This document shows, piece by piece, positions 1 to 13,133 of a stretch of 64,000 nt of DNA. Source of the stretch: Gremmenia infestans (lineage: Eukaryota; Ascomycota; Leotiomycetes; Helotiales; Hamatocanthoscyphaceae). The notes under the pieces were generated by a model that ran no database searches, had not been told where the DNA came from, and saw nothing but the letters and a program-made list of their open reading frames with translations. Made by a program: the position numbers and the translations under genes. Location: contig JAFEVB010000029.1 of assembly GCA_032629725.1 (NCBI GenBank), positions 310,001 to 374,000 of the forward strand, read 5' to 3'. Numbering within the stretch: position 1 is the first letter of the stretch; each line of letters starts with the position of its first letter.

Positions 1-83
1 GCTAACAAGCATCTCCTGAATAGAACTCCCTTAGTCCTCAATTACAAAAAAATCACTCCAAGTTTTTGAGATCGCAACGAACA

Positions 84-2705
84 ATGGCCGATTCCCAGCG
101 TATTCTGCGTAGCTCGTCTAGCAAGGGCAAACAGCCGAACGTGACACCAGAGAAGGATACCCGACGGCGACATGCCCAGGGCTTCTACACTTCTTTATCT
201 GAGTCCGAGGAGGATGGAGATTCACAAGGACTTGAGAGTAAGTTATCCCCTCCCGGCTTCACACAGCCGTGGAATACAAGATGTAAAAATGCATCCAGGC
301 CAAGGGAATTGTTCAAAAACAAATGCTAACAGATTTTCTGTAGATACTAAGAAGGTGGCCGAAGTTCTGCGCGAGCCTCAGCCTACTACTCCGACAAAAA
401 AGCGTAAAACGATGGGTTGTCTGACCATCAAGGCAGCGCCTAAAGTTGATATCGAGGCCTCCGATGATGAAATCTTCAGAGGTAATACCGAGGCCTTGAT
501 GGTTCTCGGTAAGAGAGTAAAGCGTGTACATTGCCCTATCTCTTCGCGTAGTCATGAGAACGGCGAGGAATCGCATTCTGAGTACGGTGTTTTTGAACAG
601 GAGTCTATCACATCAGAGAATGGCGCGAAACCTTCTGATGACGAGGATGATATGGTCTCAAACAGAACGGCAACCCTCAGCATGGACCCTGGACTGCTAC
701 ATCACTATGCTGATGGTCAAAGTGGCCCATCCATGTCATCCATGTATGTATATCTAGCCAGACACCACAAGTCTTCATCATATCCAAACTAACATAATGT
801 GGCAGGGTCTTTGACAAACAGGCTAGAAGTATGCAGAATGTCCGTTCAGGACTGCCGACACAATTCATGGTTGATAAGAGCGAGAGCGCGAGCCAAAGCC
901 AAACTCGGAGCCAGGGCCAGAGCCAGGACCAGAGTGAGGGCGAGAAGGACCCATCCAAGTGTGTCTATCCAGCCAGGCATCATAGATCATACCCTGGTCA
1001 AAGCTAACACGACGGCAGGGTCTCCCATGCTCATGTTGATGTCCCTCCAGTACTGGTTGAACATTATCCTGCGGTCGGGGGTCGCCAATACATGTATGTA
1101 TATCCAGCCAGACACCATAGACGATAATTAGGTCAAAGCTAACACAATGGCAGCCGCTCTAAGTTTCACAAGAAATTCCCAGGACTGCTGTCTACAGGAA
1201 ATCCGGACATTTCGGATATAACCCCGAGGTTCTCAGTCAAGCAGAGCGAGGCAGAACGACCTGCTTACGTCCAGCACCGAGCCCATGGGGCGCTCTACCG
1301 CTCCAAGCTTAGGAACTCTAACCCATTCGCAGCTCGGAATTTGGATGTCGAGAACCGACGAAAGGTCCAATTCACTGAAGACCAACCCCTTGCCGATGTG
1401 GAGAGATGTGAAGACGATGTCAGCAAGTTGGACTTTTTGTCCCCAAAGCTGGGAGAAGATGGCCTGGGCGCATTCGGCAACTTCAACCCTTCCGGCTTGG
1501 GCCAATATTCCGATACGTTTGAGGACTGGGATATGCTAAAGCTTTTCGCAGCCGCCCCGAATCCACAATTTTCTACCTTTAACACCATAGAGCCGTGGCA
1601 ACAACTTATCGTAAACCCGGTACTCGACGTTGACATGTATGGTCTCCCATTAGATTCCCCTGACATGGTCCGCTTTGGTACTAGTGCGTTGGCTCGCTCA
1701 AGTTCCCCGCCTCAAATGGATGGAGAAGAGCTGCATAGTTCTTTCGTCGAAGGTGGCTCGCACTTGCAAAACGGAGCTACTATCGGAAGACGACAGATCC
1801 AACACCAGTTATTTGGAAATGGCGATGGTTCTAACGGATTTGAGCACGGAACTCTTACCAGTCAAAATGTTTATGATCGGTATGATGGTAACGCCGTCGG
1901 AGGTAGCTCGCACATGCAGAACGGAGCTATTGTCGGAAGACGACAGATCCAACGCCAGTTATTCGGAAATAGCGATGGTTCTAACGGATTTGAGCGCGGA
2001 GCTACCATCCATCGAAATATCCACAATGAGTATCGTGGTAATGACGTCCATGGCAGCTCGCGCATGCACGAAGATGGACCTATTGCCGTAACACAACAGG
2101 GCTGGCAGAACGAACTATTCGGAAATGGCGCCATTGGTTTTGACGGAGTTGAACACGGAGCTTCTATCCATAGAAGTATCCACAATCAGTATCGTGGCAT
2201 TGCCGTCGATGGCAATCAAGCATTCTCGGAAATCTTGGGAGTCGAGCAGCATGCACCTGGTGCTTCGGAACTCCAATCATATACTGTGCCTGAGCTTCGA
2301 GCCCCTACATTCAGTACTGAGAATACCAACCACTCATACAACCACGGGGTAGCCTCCAGTCTAGAAACTGGCGCCGAGTCCTTCAACGACATGATTGATT
2401 ATGAGACGCCGATGACCAGTTTTGATGATGTCCCTGCGATGGTACAGCACCCGGCTCCAGCACCTATCCCTGTTGCGGCACCACCTCACCCTACTTTAGC
2501 TCCCGTCCCCGCTGTAGCACATGTCCAGTTTATGGCGCCTGCTCCTGCTCCAGCTCCAGTTCCTTTTCTAAGATGGCAAGCACCGGCAGGTCGTGATGTA
2601 TATCTTGGATTCAGTGTTGGGGTTTTCGCTGAATATGGCGACAAAGATACAATGTACGATTTCGACGAGGACATTTTCAACCAGCCTTCCAGCAGGGGTT
2701 TCTGA
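84..2705 (+). CDS. Orphan repeat-containing acidic protein (777 aa, 5 exons)
   Basis: I do not recognise the family. Exons read as 84-237, 344-743, 806-958, 1019-1093 and 1154-2705. All four introns are GT..AG, the summed exons are 2,334 nt and the frame stays open. The ATG at 84 starts MADSQRILRSSSSKGKQ. The N-terminal third is basic and acidic low complexity (KKRK near residue 80, acidic serine patches), which could suit a nuclear protein. Around residues 460-610 a 50-residue unit with a GRRQIQxQLFGN core occurs three times. The C-terminus has an Ala/Pro tract (APAPAPAP) and a short acidic end. There are no membrane segments and no enzyme motif. Introns 2-4 resemble one another strongly (see findings). 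Being a real spliced gene is likely; its function is unknown. Confidence 0.72.
744..1153 (+). repeat. Three similar short introns (introner-like)
   Basis: Introns 744-805 (62 bp), 959-1018 (60 bp) and 1094-1153 (60 bp) share a 5' block, GTATGTATATCCAGCCAG with small changes, and a 3' block, AAAGCTAACA...GGCAG. The second and third align without gaps at roughly 80% by eye. The exons between them do not look alike at DNA level beyond a few flanking bases. Confidence 0.75.
1752..2210 (+). repeat. Three tandem 150-bp coding repeats
   Basis: The blocks starting CACTTGCA at 1761, CACATGCA at 1911 and CGCATGCA at 2061 are spaced exactly 150 bp. Each contains a diverged copy of a 50-codon unit. The first two share long identical stretches such as GGAAGACGACAGATCCAA; the third is more diverged. 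Because the period is a multiple of three, copy-number change would keep the frame. Confidence 0.85.
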
Positions 2706-5700
2706 TGGAACGATGGCAATGCCAACTAATTCCTTTTCCAGGATCCATCCCCGTCTCAACTCTACGCAAAAGAGTCTTGCCCATGTTCAGCTACCACTTT
2801 GCCGCCGAACACCACTTCTCGTATTGTTTTAACACATTACGTTTGGCCTTCGGTCACAGTCTTGGCCCCTATACCCTGAACTTTGGTTGCCTGATCGTTG
2901 GATATCCATTTTCGATATCAAATGATGTGGTGCTGGTGTGGTAGAAGATCAGGCCATGATTCCCCCAATTCCCAATCCCCATATCCCATTTCCCATTCTC
3001 AATATTCCCCATTCCCCAGAGTCCCCAGAATCACAAATTCCCCCCTGCCAACATACTTATGTACCGCGAGTTGTTAATCAACGTTTCATTTCGATGCATG
3101 GGTGCCGTTCTCCGGATGGGCTGGTTGAAGCGCAAATTTCGAACATTCGTCCAAGAGGACAGCATTGGTGGATCATCGGTTGGATGCATTTCTTGCTGTG
3201 AACGAAGGAAAAGCTAGCTTGTTGACAAGAGGGTTGTAACGGCAGTGTAACTCCAGACTTCGAATACCAAAATAAAAGGTATGAAGGAAATAATGCCGCT
3301 GTGTCTCGTAATATGTGATGATCGTGAGTACGAATGCCTGCTCTGAATCGAACGTAATGTATGTGTGTGCCCTTCCTCAAGTGGGGTAGGTTCCCACCCC
3401 TTTTTGTCGTTTTTTCGATTTTGTCGTAAATTTGGTAGTCATAGGAAGTCTTCGAATAATGGTGAAGGAGGTCGATAGCAAGTTATTGGCCTTGGGTTGA
3501 TGTGGAATCCGACCTATGTGAAGTAAGGAAGGAGAATAACCTCTCATTATCGAAATCGTAACGATCTCGTTCCACCTTCCCACTGCGTCCGAAGGCGAGC
3601 TTTAGTTGAGCCCCTCGCCGTGAGCACACTCCTTGCCATGGATATTTGAAGATAGTAAACGACAGCAGCATGCGCATGTCACTTCCCTTTGATCGCAGAT
3701 ATTCCCTGGTGAGGTGCAGAAGGTAAGGCTATCTGCCGTCAAATGACCTAGCACACCTTCCAGAGCCGACAGGGCATGGTTGCAGCAAAGGCGATTGAGG
3801 TCGCAGAGCAAAACGCGAAATCAAAACTTCTTGTCATCCATTCCCAGTTCGAGTGCTGTGACCTGAGCTTAAATCACTTTGTGGGCGACGAAGGGCGAGG
3901 TTTGCTGCGTTCTCGCTTCAACCCCTATCTTTGCATTTCCGTAATCACCCACATCTCAACTTTACTCGACCAAGACTTGTTCCGGATATCCGGCTCTCTT
4001 ATGCAGCCATGCGGTTCTGAACCCAACTTGATTTTTTTATCGAATCCATGCATATACCTTGGAGGCAAAACATTCTTGTTTTTGACCGGCGTGGTCGAGG
4101 GACGGATCGATCAGAAAGGGATCCTCATTGTAAGGCTTGAGAACCCGAGCCGACGGCTTGGTAGTCTAGGTGGCCCTATATTCCCGGGAGTTTTTGACTT
4201 ATATTTTGTGGTTTCAAAAGGACAACATTTGATGGTATATGCTGAGAAGAAGCATGTTCGAAACACGACGATAGTCTTTTCGTAAATGCAATTGATCTGA
4301 AGCCGTTGCTCTGTGATGTAGTACTGCTGCGATCGTGTGGTCTCGATGAAGAGTTGGACACCTCCTTGGAGGTCCGTGTTCTGGCCAGTCGCTGCTGGAT
4401 AATTTAATCTCTCTGAAGCCAGAGAAGTTTATCATCTTCGTATCCTCAACCGCCAATAGGTTTTGTTCTCTCTATTCCACAAGAGATCTAAGGCTATTGA
4501 CTTCAAGTAGAAGTGGCGAAGTGAGGTGGCATTCGCATTCCACGTCCATTTCTCAAGACACATCCACTATTGGGGTGAGACAAGCCGGCCTGCTTTCTGA
4601 GCGTGATCGATAGGTTCAGAAAGAGGCATTGTTCGAAGAGAGTGAGAAAAGCAGTCGGGGTTGAACTTGCGTTGGATTGCAAGGTTCAATTGGGTATGTT
4701 TGAGAACGTGTTTACAAGCTCAAGGAGATGAGACTCTGGCATGTTGTCAGCGCAGCCTCACGCCCACAAACACCTATCAATGCTATGCCTTTCCCATTGC
4801 CCTTCCATTGGAGCATTTCCAATCTTCATCGGAGATCGGAAGTGTCACAGCCGTCGCCGTCTAGTATCTTGTTCTTATTGTATCCTCCGAGCAAAGTGCA
4901 CGGGGTTGAGGGTATCTTCATCCTCCCGGGTCTAATGCTCTGCTGTCAGAGGGTTATACGCTATAGCTCTTCTTGGCTTACATCTCGTATGCTTTTGGTT
5001 GCCTCCCACTCCGCGGAGCAGGTTAGCTAGTACCCAAGGCTCTCAAGACTTGAGGCAGCAGAGAAGGGAGGTTGAGCCCCTTTTCGAAAAGGTTTATCGG
5101 CTACGCAGAAGTAGCTACCCGAAGGCGCACCCTGCTTGCAGCGGTGGATCTGGACTCCAAGTCGTAGTTTGTATGTTCTTGAAGTGCGTTCAAGTCTGCT
5201 GCATCTGCTATGAGGACGAAGTATTTAATGAGGACTGAGGCTGTCACAAACTTGAACATTCGGTAGGGAGTGAGGGTTTCGTAGATGTGTTTCGAACAAT
5301 TCGAATATATATATCAACTGCTAGACCTCTAGACGCACACAAATTAGCTTTGAGCATCTATCTCTGTCCTAATACAAATAAATGACCCCTGATTGCTATC
5401 CTTCTTGTCGGGATTGAATTTCTTTGTCCAAAGGAGTAGAGACACTTACCTCTGTGCGTTTCTTTGAATCTACAGATCATCGGCCGCTCTCACATCTTTG
5501 GCAAAGATAGAGAGGAGTACCTAGGACTAGGCAGACATGGTCGTGATCCTTAGGATGATCTGCTGACGAGGTTGGGAGCTGGTGTGGGCGATCTAAGCCC
5601 CTGAATTATTAATCAAAGGGATAGATACCGGGGTTATTGATTGTCTGTCTTGCGCATAGACTCTACGGGTCGTAGTAGCTAGATACAAGTGTTTTTCGAA

Positions 5701-8700
5701 GGTCTTTAGAGTTAAGGTAGGGACAAACCAGTGTGAAAAGTCGCTGCTGGCCAGAGAAGCCTGAGGAGGTGAATCCGATGGAGGCTTTTTTTTGACGGAG
5801 AGGATCCATCCTTAAGCTTCAGAACTAAAGGATGTGATCGAGGGATATTGCTCGAAGTTATATCGAAGTTTTCGGTGGTGGTGATGGAGCTGTTGGAGTT
5901 GAAAGCCAGATGAGGTGGAGGTCGAAGTCGAGGGGGGAAATTTGACAAAGTTGTTAGCAGTAGATAGCGTCTTTTAGGGGATAATAAATACAGGCAAGCG
6001 ATTCATTCCAAACCTATCGATGGGTTATCTCGAGTTCCTGCAGTGTCTGCCCCCTCTGGGATTTATACAGAATATATTCAAGTTCATCTCACATTTCCAA
6101 AACAATGTTGAGAGCAGATTACCAGCCAGTGCAGAGACGATCAAGGCCACGGCGATGCCAAGAGGAAGAGATACCCTAGGTAGCCATCAAGCAAGGCAAA
6201 GTCGACCTAATACCACCGATGGAGAACGACAGCTTCATCAGTAAACACAACAAGAACCCCTGACGAGGACAGTGAGGGGTGGGAAGAAGTCAAGATGAGA
6301 CTTATGAGCATGTCAACCTTGTCAGTATCACCATGCCAGCTCGCAGAAGCGGCTTCGCGGCTTCAGAAAACTTAAACATTTACTACAGTATCATAGCTAA
6401 CATCTACAGGACCAGCTTCGAAACCTATCACCCGGCAATTTGCTTGTTCATCAAAACCACGAACTTTACTACCACATCGGCTCCAAAACCGAAAGAATTG
6501 CGCTACGAATCACTACCCAAGAAGTATACAATCCGAAGTGCTAAATATTTGCGCACGATGACAAGATACTTCATGGAATATGAGCGAAGCAACACAAAGT
6601 CGAAGGGCAGGACATATGCTTGCAATATAAAAAGGTAGGTAGGATTCTTCTTTTTTATTCGAGAAATGCTGATGAACTGCATGGTATCAACATTCCTGCG
6701 AAATGTTCTAGCATTCGTGAGGAATGCTGTATCATCCCTTGCCACCACGAACTTATACCTACTCAACGCATGCCAGCATAACAGAAGCGTGACGCGACAA
6801 TACACTTTCGCTATGGCTCAGCATTAGGCCTCAAAAGCCCCTATACCTCCAGCTACGAAAAGAAACGAGACAGGGCACCATCAAGGCAGGGACAAGATAG
6901 ATATCGGGCATGACCTCCTTGCTTAACTCTGTTCCGAGTTTCGTACCTCGAGCGTCACTTGAACTATATCAATTGACAGTTAGACGTATCCTTCTTCGGA
7001 GCGGCACACAAAAATAACAACTTGTCAACAATATCAGGCAGTGCGAACTGTTCGATGGCAGGGTCATTGATGACAGATCAATACTGTACATGCATCAGGA
7101 CTGTACAGGCAAAACATAAAGGGATGTGAGGTTAGTTCACGGATGCACAGCTTGATAAAACATTTAAGACATTAATACCGAGCCTAAAAGACGATCAGAA
7201 GCAATACAACGAAACCGACAAACCAACAGAATTGACTACCCCTCCTCGAACTTCGTACTACACCAATTGTATATGTACCGCTTGCCTGCATTCGAACTAC
7301 CTCAATACAACATTATTTGCCATCCGGGCATGGGACAACAGTCAGATGACTGTCCCTTATTAGTAAAATACCTGCGAAAATTGGAGAGGGTTCATTACTT
7401 CAAGAGGATTGGAGGGACTAAAACAAGGGAGAAGTATTCTGTCGCCGGTGGTGATGACAAGTCATCTGCTGGCTGGAAAGCAAGGTAACCTGTCAACATC
7501 AGATTCGGTTCAGAGCCGGCCTAATATTCTATGGACTATTTGGGAATACAGAGGAAGCCACCACAGGGCCGGGAACGGCGACCAAATCGATTCCGTGTCG
7601 AGAATGAGCACCATCACTTAATCTGATACGACGAGTTCACTGGTTGACGGCTCTTCGTTGCAAGTCAGCGTTCTGCCCTAGGCAAAGAAACCAATGTGGG
7701 ACATGATCATTTCGTGCAAAGCTGAGGCCGTTGGCGCTATGACATTTCAAAAATAGAGACTGGGTGCTGAGGCTTCATGCAAGTGGACATTCCGCCAGTT
7801 GCCTGGCTTCCTGAGTGGAACGACTTTATCTATGCGGTTGCATCTGCGTCTAGCAGCGTCCGATTGATCAAGCTTTGTAGGAAGTCGACTATCCTAGTTT
7901 CCCAAGAGAACGTCTGCTATGGTGCTACCCACCAGCTTTGCCGCTTGAGGAGCGTTGGCTAACGGCAGACTGGTCTGGCGTAAGGTAACAAATACCCACT
8001 GCTGCCGCTGTTCCGCAAATTTGTTCAAACGATACTACAAGCAGATTTGGTAAGACTGGTAAGGAGAGAGATGGTTGGGTTACAAGTAGCCAAATTCATC
8101 TTCTCAACAACATGTGCCTCCACGACCTCACAAAAGCAAAACTCGGGTATTAACAATCCTCTCCAAAGGTGCTGCATCATCACGTATGTAGCATAGTCGC
8201 AGTTGCATTTCGCTCAATCAATTCCAAGAAATGCAAGATCAGAAAGATGTTTTGGTGGAATACATCCTCAAAAAAATGGCAACCACAACAGACGAAGTTG
8301 AGAGATGTTCTGCACTGGCTTAGTAGATACGCAATTAGACATCCCTTATATGCCTTATTTATCTATAGCTTAGATTAGACACAGCCGTTCACAAAATAAC
8401 GCGCTTAATGCACTTTCCCGAGGTTACGGCCTTTACATTCGAGACAAAAGTGCGGACGGATCAAAAGGGAGTGAGGGCAAAGCGACGCAGATTGATATGT
8501 AACAGACAAAACATTGACAGGCACAAGTGAAAGCAGCACATCCAAGCACAAAGTGAATGGTAGCAAATCCATCGTAAAATAGAGTGAATTTGTGGTTCAG
8601 AGAAAGAGTGAAGTGTGCTGTCGGCTGTCGGCTGTCATCTGTCATTACGCTACGCTGTAAGGAAAAACATCGGCCCGAAGAATATGCTATTCCGACTTGA

Positions 8701-8913
8701 TCCTAGTGCTCTTCTAGTAGCTTCTCTCTGTAATAACCCCGGAAATATTTTTTGAGATGATGCTGCTGCTGATCCAACACAACAAACCAACATCTTTCCA
8801 ACTCTTCATCCTCCACGCAAATCCCTCCAATCTCCAGTAAGATCTTTTACGGATCTTTCTCCTCCTTTTGTACTTATATTCTAGTTTCCGCGATATAGTA
8901 GCAGCCTTTGAAA
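2706..8913. other. 6.2-kb stretch with no convincing gene
   Basis: Only short open frames are present. The longest is 169 codons at 3776-4285; none shows a recognisable domain or a splice-linked continuation I can support. Around 2955-3045 there is CCCAATTCCC/CCCATTCC low complexity. Around 3290-3355 there is a sequence reminiscent of the 3' half of a tRNA (T-loop-like TACGAAT), but it does not fold properly. The rest looks like ordinary non-coding DNA. Part of it must hold the 3' end of the upstream gene and the promoter and 5' leader of HSP60 (pyrimidine-rich, about 8770-8913). Confidence 0.5.
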
Positions 8914-10845
8914 ATGCAGAGAGCTTTGACTTCGAGGGCTTCGGCTTTGAGATCAGCCTCGAGCCTTCGTCCTGTTCTTTCTGGCTTCAATGCCCAGCAG
9001 TTGCGGTTCGCACACAAGGTACGTGATGATTGATGGGCAATCAGTCCTGCCGCATTTCGAAGCACGAACAAATACTAACAACCCGTGGCAATAGGAGCTC
9101 AAGTTCGGTGTTGAAGCTAGAGCTTCCCTCCTTGCCGGTGTCGAGACTTTGGCAAAGGCAGTTTCTGTTACTTTGGGACCCAAGGGACGCAATGTTTTGA
9201 TTGAGTCAAGTTACGGATCACCAAAGATCACCAAGGGTCCGTATTACATATTTTCAATTCTGCTATCTTTCATACTGACTATTCGTAGATGGTGTGACTG
9301 TTGCCAGAGCCATTACCCTCAAGGATAAATTCGAAAACCTCGGTGCCCGCCTCATCCAAGATGTTGCATCCAAAACAAACGAGACTGCCGGTGATGGAAC
9401 TACAACCGCCACTGTCCTCGCCCGAGCAATCTTTTCCGAGACTGTCAAGAACGTTGCTGCCGGATGCAACCCAATGGATCTCCGCAGAGGTACCCAAGCT
9501 GCCGTCGAAGCCGTTGTTGAGTTTCTCCAAAAAAATAAGCGCGATATCACCACCAGCGAGGAGATCGCGCAAGTTGCCACCATTTCTGCTAACGGCGACA
9601 CACATATTGGAAAGTTGATTGCAAATGCTATGGAGAAGGTTGGAAAGGAGGGTGTTATCACTGTCAAGGAGGGCAAGACTATGGAGGACGAGCTTGAGGT
9701 CACTGAGGGAATGCGATTCGACCGTGGTTTCGTCTCGCCATACTTTATTACGGACGTCAAGACCCAGAAGGTTGAGTTCGAGAAACCTTTGATCCTTCTC
9801 TCCGAGAAGAAGATCTCTGCTGTTCAGGACATCATCCCAGCTCTCGAGGCTTCCACCCAACTCCGCAGACCTCTGGTTATCATTGCTGAGGACATCGATG
9901 GCGAGGCTCTCGCTGTCTGCATCTTGAACAAGCTCCGTGGTCAACTCCAAGTTGCTGCTGTCAAGGCTCCTGGCTTCGGTGACAACCGCAAGTCTATCCT
10001 TGGCGATCTCGGAATCCTGACCAACGCGACCGTCTTCACCGACGAGCTCGACATCAAGCTTGAGAAGGCTACGCCAGACATGTTCGGAAGCACTGGCTCA
10101 ATCACCATCACAAAAGAGGACACAATCATCTTGAACGGAGATGGTAGCAAGGATGCTATCAGCCAACGATGCGAGCAAATTCGTGGAGTCATGTCAGACC
10201 CAACTACCTCTGACTATGAGAAGGAGAAGCTCCAGGAGCGTCTTGCTAAGCTGTCCGGTGGTGTTGCTGTTATTAAGGTCGGTGGATCATCTGAGGTAGA
10301 GGTTGGTGAGAAGAAGGACCGCTTCGTCGATGCACTCAACGCCACCCGCGCCGCTGTTGAGGAGGGTATCCTTCCTGGAGGTGGAACTGCTCTTCTTAAG
10401 GCATCAAGCCAAGCTCTTGGCAACATCAAGACCGCAAACTTCGATCAACAACTCGGTGTCAGCATCGTTAAGAGCGCGATCACCAAGCCTGCTCGCATGA
10501 TCGTTGAGAACGCAGGAACTGAGGGTTCAGTCGTTGTTGGCAAGCTTACGGATGAGTTCGGAGCCGACTTTAACAAGGGATATGACAGCTCCAAGGGCGA
10601 GTACGTTGACATGATCGCTGCTGGTATCGTCGATCCTTTCAAGGTTGTCCGAACTGGTCTGGTTGATGCTAGCGGTGTTGCATCATTGCTTGGTACAACC
10701 GAGGTTGCCATTATTGAGGCTCCTGAAGAGAAGGGTCCATCAGGACCACCGGGTGGTGGCATGGGTGGTAAGTAACTTCACTTTCTTTCCAATTTCAAAA
10801 ACTAACAGAAAATTAGGAATGGGTGGTATGGGCGGAATGATGTAA
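8914..10845 (+). CDS. HSP60: Mitochondrial chaperonin HSP60 (584 aa)
   Basis: Group I chaperonin, the GroEL homologue that folds imported proteins in the mitochondrial matrix with HSP10. Exons 8914-9018, 9095-9236, 9289-10767 and 10817-10845 total 1,755 nt. Residues 1-35 form an Arg/Ser/Ala-rich presequence with no acidic residues (MQRALTSRASALRSASS...). The mature part begins near ELKFGVEAR. Family landmarks are visible: LGPKGRNV, DGTTTATVLAR in the nucleotide pocket, and the chaperonin signature AAVEEGILPGGG. The C-terminal GGM repeats end in MM and are split by the last intron, so the final exon is only 29 nt. Length matches fungal Hsp60. No clear heat-shock element was identified by eye in the upstream few hundred bases. 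Confidence 0.97.
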
Positions 10846-11918
10846 AAAGCTGTTACAAAAACTCGACTTATGTAAAATACCCTCCGCCGCTGCCATACCC
10901 TCCAAGTCGCCAGCTAGGCAGCTGAAACGACTGCACGGCTTTTTGATTTTATACGTTGTATAACACACTCCACTCTTCATCACCCTGTCTTACAATTGGT
11001 ATTGGCGGAGCGATTTGATGTTTTTAGAACAAGAAGATTATAGTATGTAAAAATAATGAATACAAGAAGAAATCAAACAAACGTGTCATATCTACAATCC
11101 TTCTGTTGTTGGGTATCATATAATTACAGTACACTTCTCAAACATCCATCATGCAACTCTCATCCTCATGGCATCCCCGAGGGCCTTTTCACTTCCCGAC
11201 TTGTATCCAACTCCATCCTCGCACTCTCCCCACCCATCTCCCTCACTTCCTGCCCTCCTAATTCCCTCCGCCCCTGCACCATCCCCGCGTGCTGCTATTT
11301 GTGTAAGTATCTTGGCTTGGCCAAACAACTAAAATTCGGGCATCATCCCCCTATTGTTTTCTTGACGCGGTGCGGGTACTTTATAGTGAGGTTTTAGAGG
11401 TGCGAGTAGCTCAAAGATGCGAACTTGGCGGCTGGTGCGGACTAGGCTGTCCAGCAAAGGAGTTTATCTTTCTTATCGTCTTGTATTCTCTCATTTGTGA
11501 AAGATAGAGAACTTTCCAATGACTTTGTTGATTTCAACGCATCTGTCTGTTCTCGTTCCGTAAGTTGCCACGCTTGTTTGCCTCCTTGTCTACTAATCAG
11601 ATTTGGGAACGAGTGACTTGACTTGAAAATGAAGTGACGAGCATTGTTAGAAACTATATATGCAACGTTCGCATTCTCTCTCTTGTCAAATTGTTTTCTA
11701 GGGTTATTTCTGACATCTGACCACGCATTAAACCAAGGACTGAGAATATTATGTGACGAGTATTGGTAAATTAGCGATATCAGCATCCACTCAGGGTATT
11801 ACTAGTGTTTGTCCTTTTTTTTTCCGTTCTAGGCGAGCTGTATATTCTTCAATACTGTTAATGTAGGGTTAAACTAGATCATCTAGTTTTCGATGGAAGG
11901 ATTGGAACACTTCAAGGA

Positions 11919-12085
11919 TGTCAATTTATGGATTGTGGCGCTAGAGGATCGCTTAAGGACTTGGCTGGCTTGGTCCGTGCCTTTGAGGTTATTCCCAACT
12001 CCCTGCTTCTGTATTTCTAGCTTTCCTCTTCGTAATTTTCTTAGTCAATAAAACCCTTGTATTGATGCTCTACCGAGCCGTAACA
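11919..12085 (-). mobile_element. Solo LTR with perfect 5-bp target duplication
   Basis: A 167-bp sequence that on the minus strand runs TGTTACGGCTCGG...TGACA. It is bounded by the identical pentamer AAGGA at 11914-11918 and 12086-12090. It begins TG and ends CA like retroviral-type LTRs. It is related to sequences at 40250-40439 and 56059-56213. No internal retrotransposon genes or second LTR lie nearby, so this is a recombined solo LTR. The parent superfamily (Gypsy or Copia) cannot be told from the LTR alone. Confidence 0.75.
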
Positions 12086-13125
12086 AAGGATGCCCTCTCT
12101 GAATGATATTCTCTATTATCTGATTGCATGCAAGATGAAGATAAATAGAGTGTCTTTAGAGATAGTCTCACCCGATAATACTTCCACCAACTCCCAGTGC
12201 ACTGATATCCGCATTGCTCAATTTCTAGGCTTAGATCAGCTCATCTCGTACGGCTCAATAAGTGTTCGGACAACCAGGCGAAGCTTACCTGAGCAACTCA
12301 TATGCACCTGATAAGTTGCCGAGGTTGTTACCCGTCCAGTTCCGTATAGAAACGATGTCACTTGACGCGGTATCCTGCTTACTTTGCCTTCCATGGCTAG
12401 TCTAGCGCCTTGGTAGCAGCATCATGCATTGTCTTCGACTTTGTTTAATCATTCCTTCGTTGCATCCTCGTACCACATCAGTATTACATTATCTGCATAT
12501 ACGATGGGATCTGGCAAGATATAAGCTTATATAGAGTGAGCTACACGCTAGCGCTGTCTCATTTTGAATTTTCCAGTGATTCTACATCATGCTCAACCTT
12601 CCTATCCCTTGTTTTTCGTTATCACGTACCCGTGCTTACTCGGTGGCTCAATAGCGAAAGCAACGTTTCTTTCAATGTTTCCATTTACTTTTGGATTCAT
12701 AATTACATTTGAAATCTACATTTCACTGATACCTGCCTTTCCAATAATTTTGTACTCAAAGTATTGCACCGGTGTCCATTTACAGCTGCTGCGGGGTTCC
12801 CAAATTGGCAAGTGAAGCCGCAGAATTTGTCCTAGTTGTAATTGGCACATTCCATAGTCATTATGTCCCAGGGATAACCATGTGTATAAGACTCTTATGG
12901 CACGATGGGTTTTTAATCACCTATAAAGTATATTTTACTGTCTCTGTGCAGAATTCAAGCCGTGAATATCTCGGCATGACAATCAAATCAGTGAAAGTGT
13001 CTCCGAAGTCTCGCTGACTATTACAAAGAGAAACACGAGGTAGTACGAAGCATATCCCATTGCCATACCCGATCTTATGCCAAGCAACTGCCGGAGACAT
13101 GTCCAGAACCGGCGCCGACTTGATC

Positions 13126-13133
13126 TATAAAAG
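13126..13133 (+). promoter_or_regulatory. TATA box of the PL20 gene
   Basis: TATAAAAG lies 76 bp before the ATG at 13209, a normal distance for a short 5' leader. A strong TATA fits an inducible secreted enzyme. Confidence 0.55.

Noticed and set aside
3290..3360. tRNA-like 3' half (GTGAGTACGAATGCCTGCTCTG)
   Set aside because: The T-arm does not pair, no A-box or acceptor partner is visible upstream, and no cloverleaf can be drawn.
3776..4285. 169-codon open frame on the plus strand
   Set aside because: No domain, no leader or splice context, and composition like the surrounding non-coding DNA.
11056..11397. 113-codon open frame downstream of HSP60
   Set aside because: Low-complexity Pro/Ser/Cys translation without any family signal; probably chance or HSP60 3' flank.
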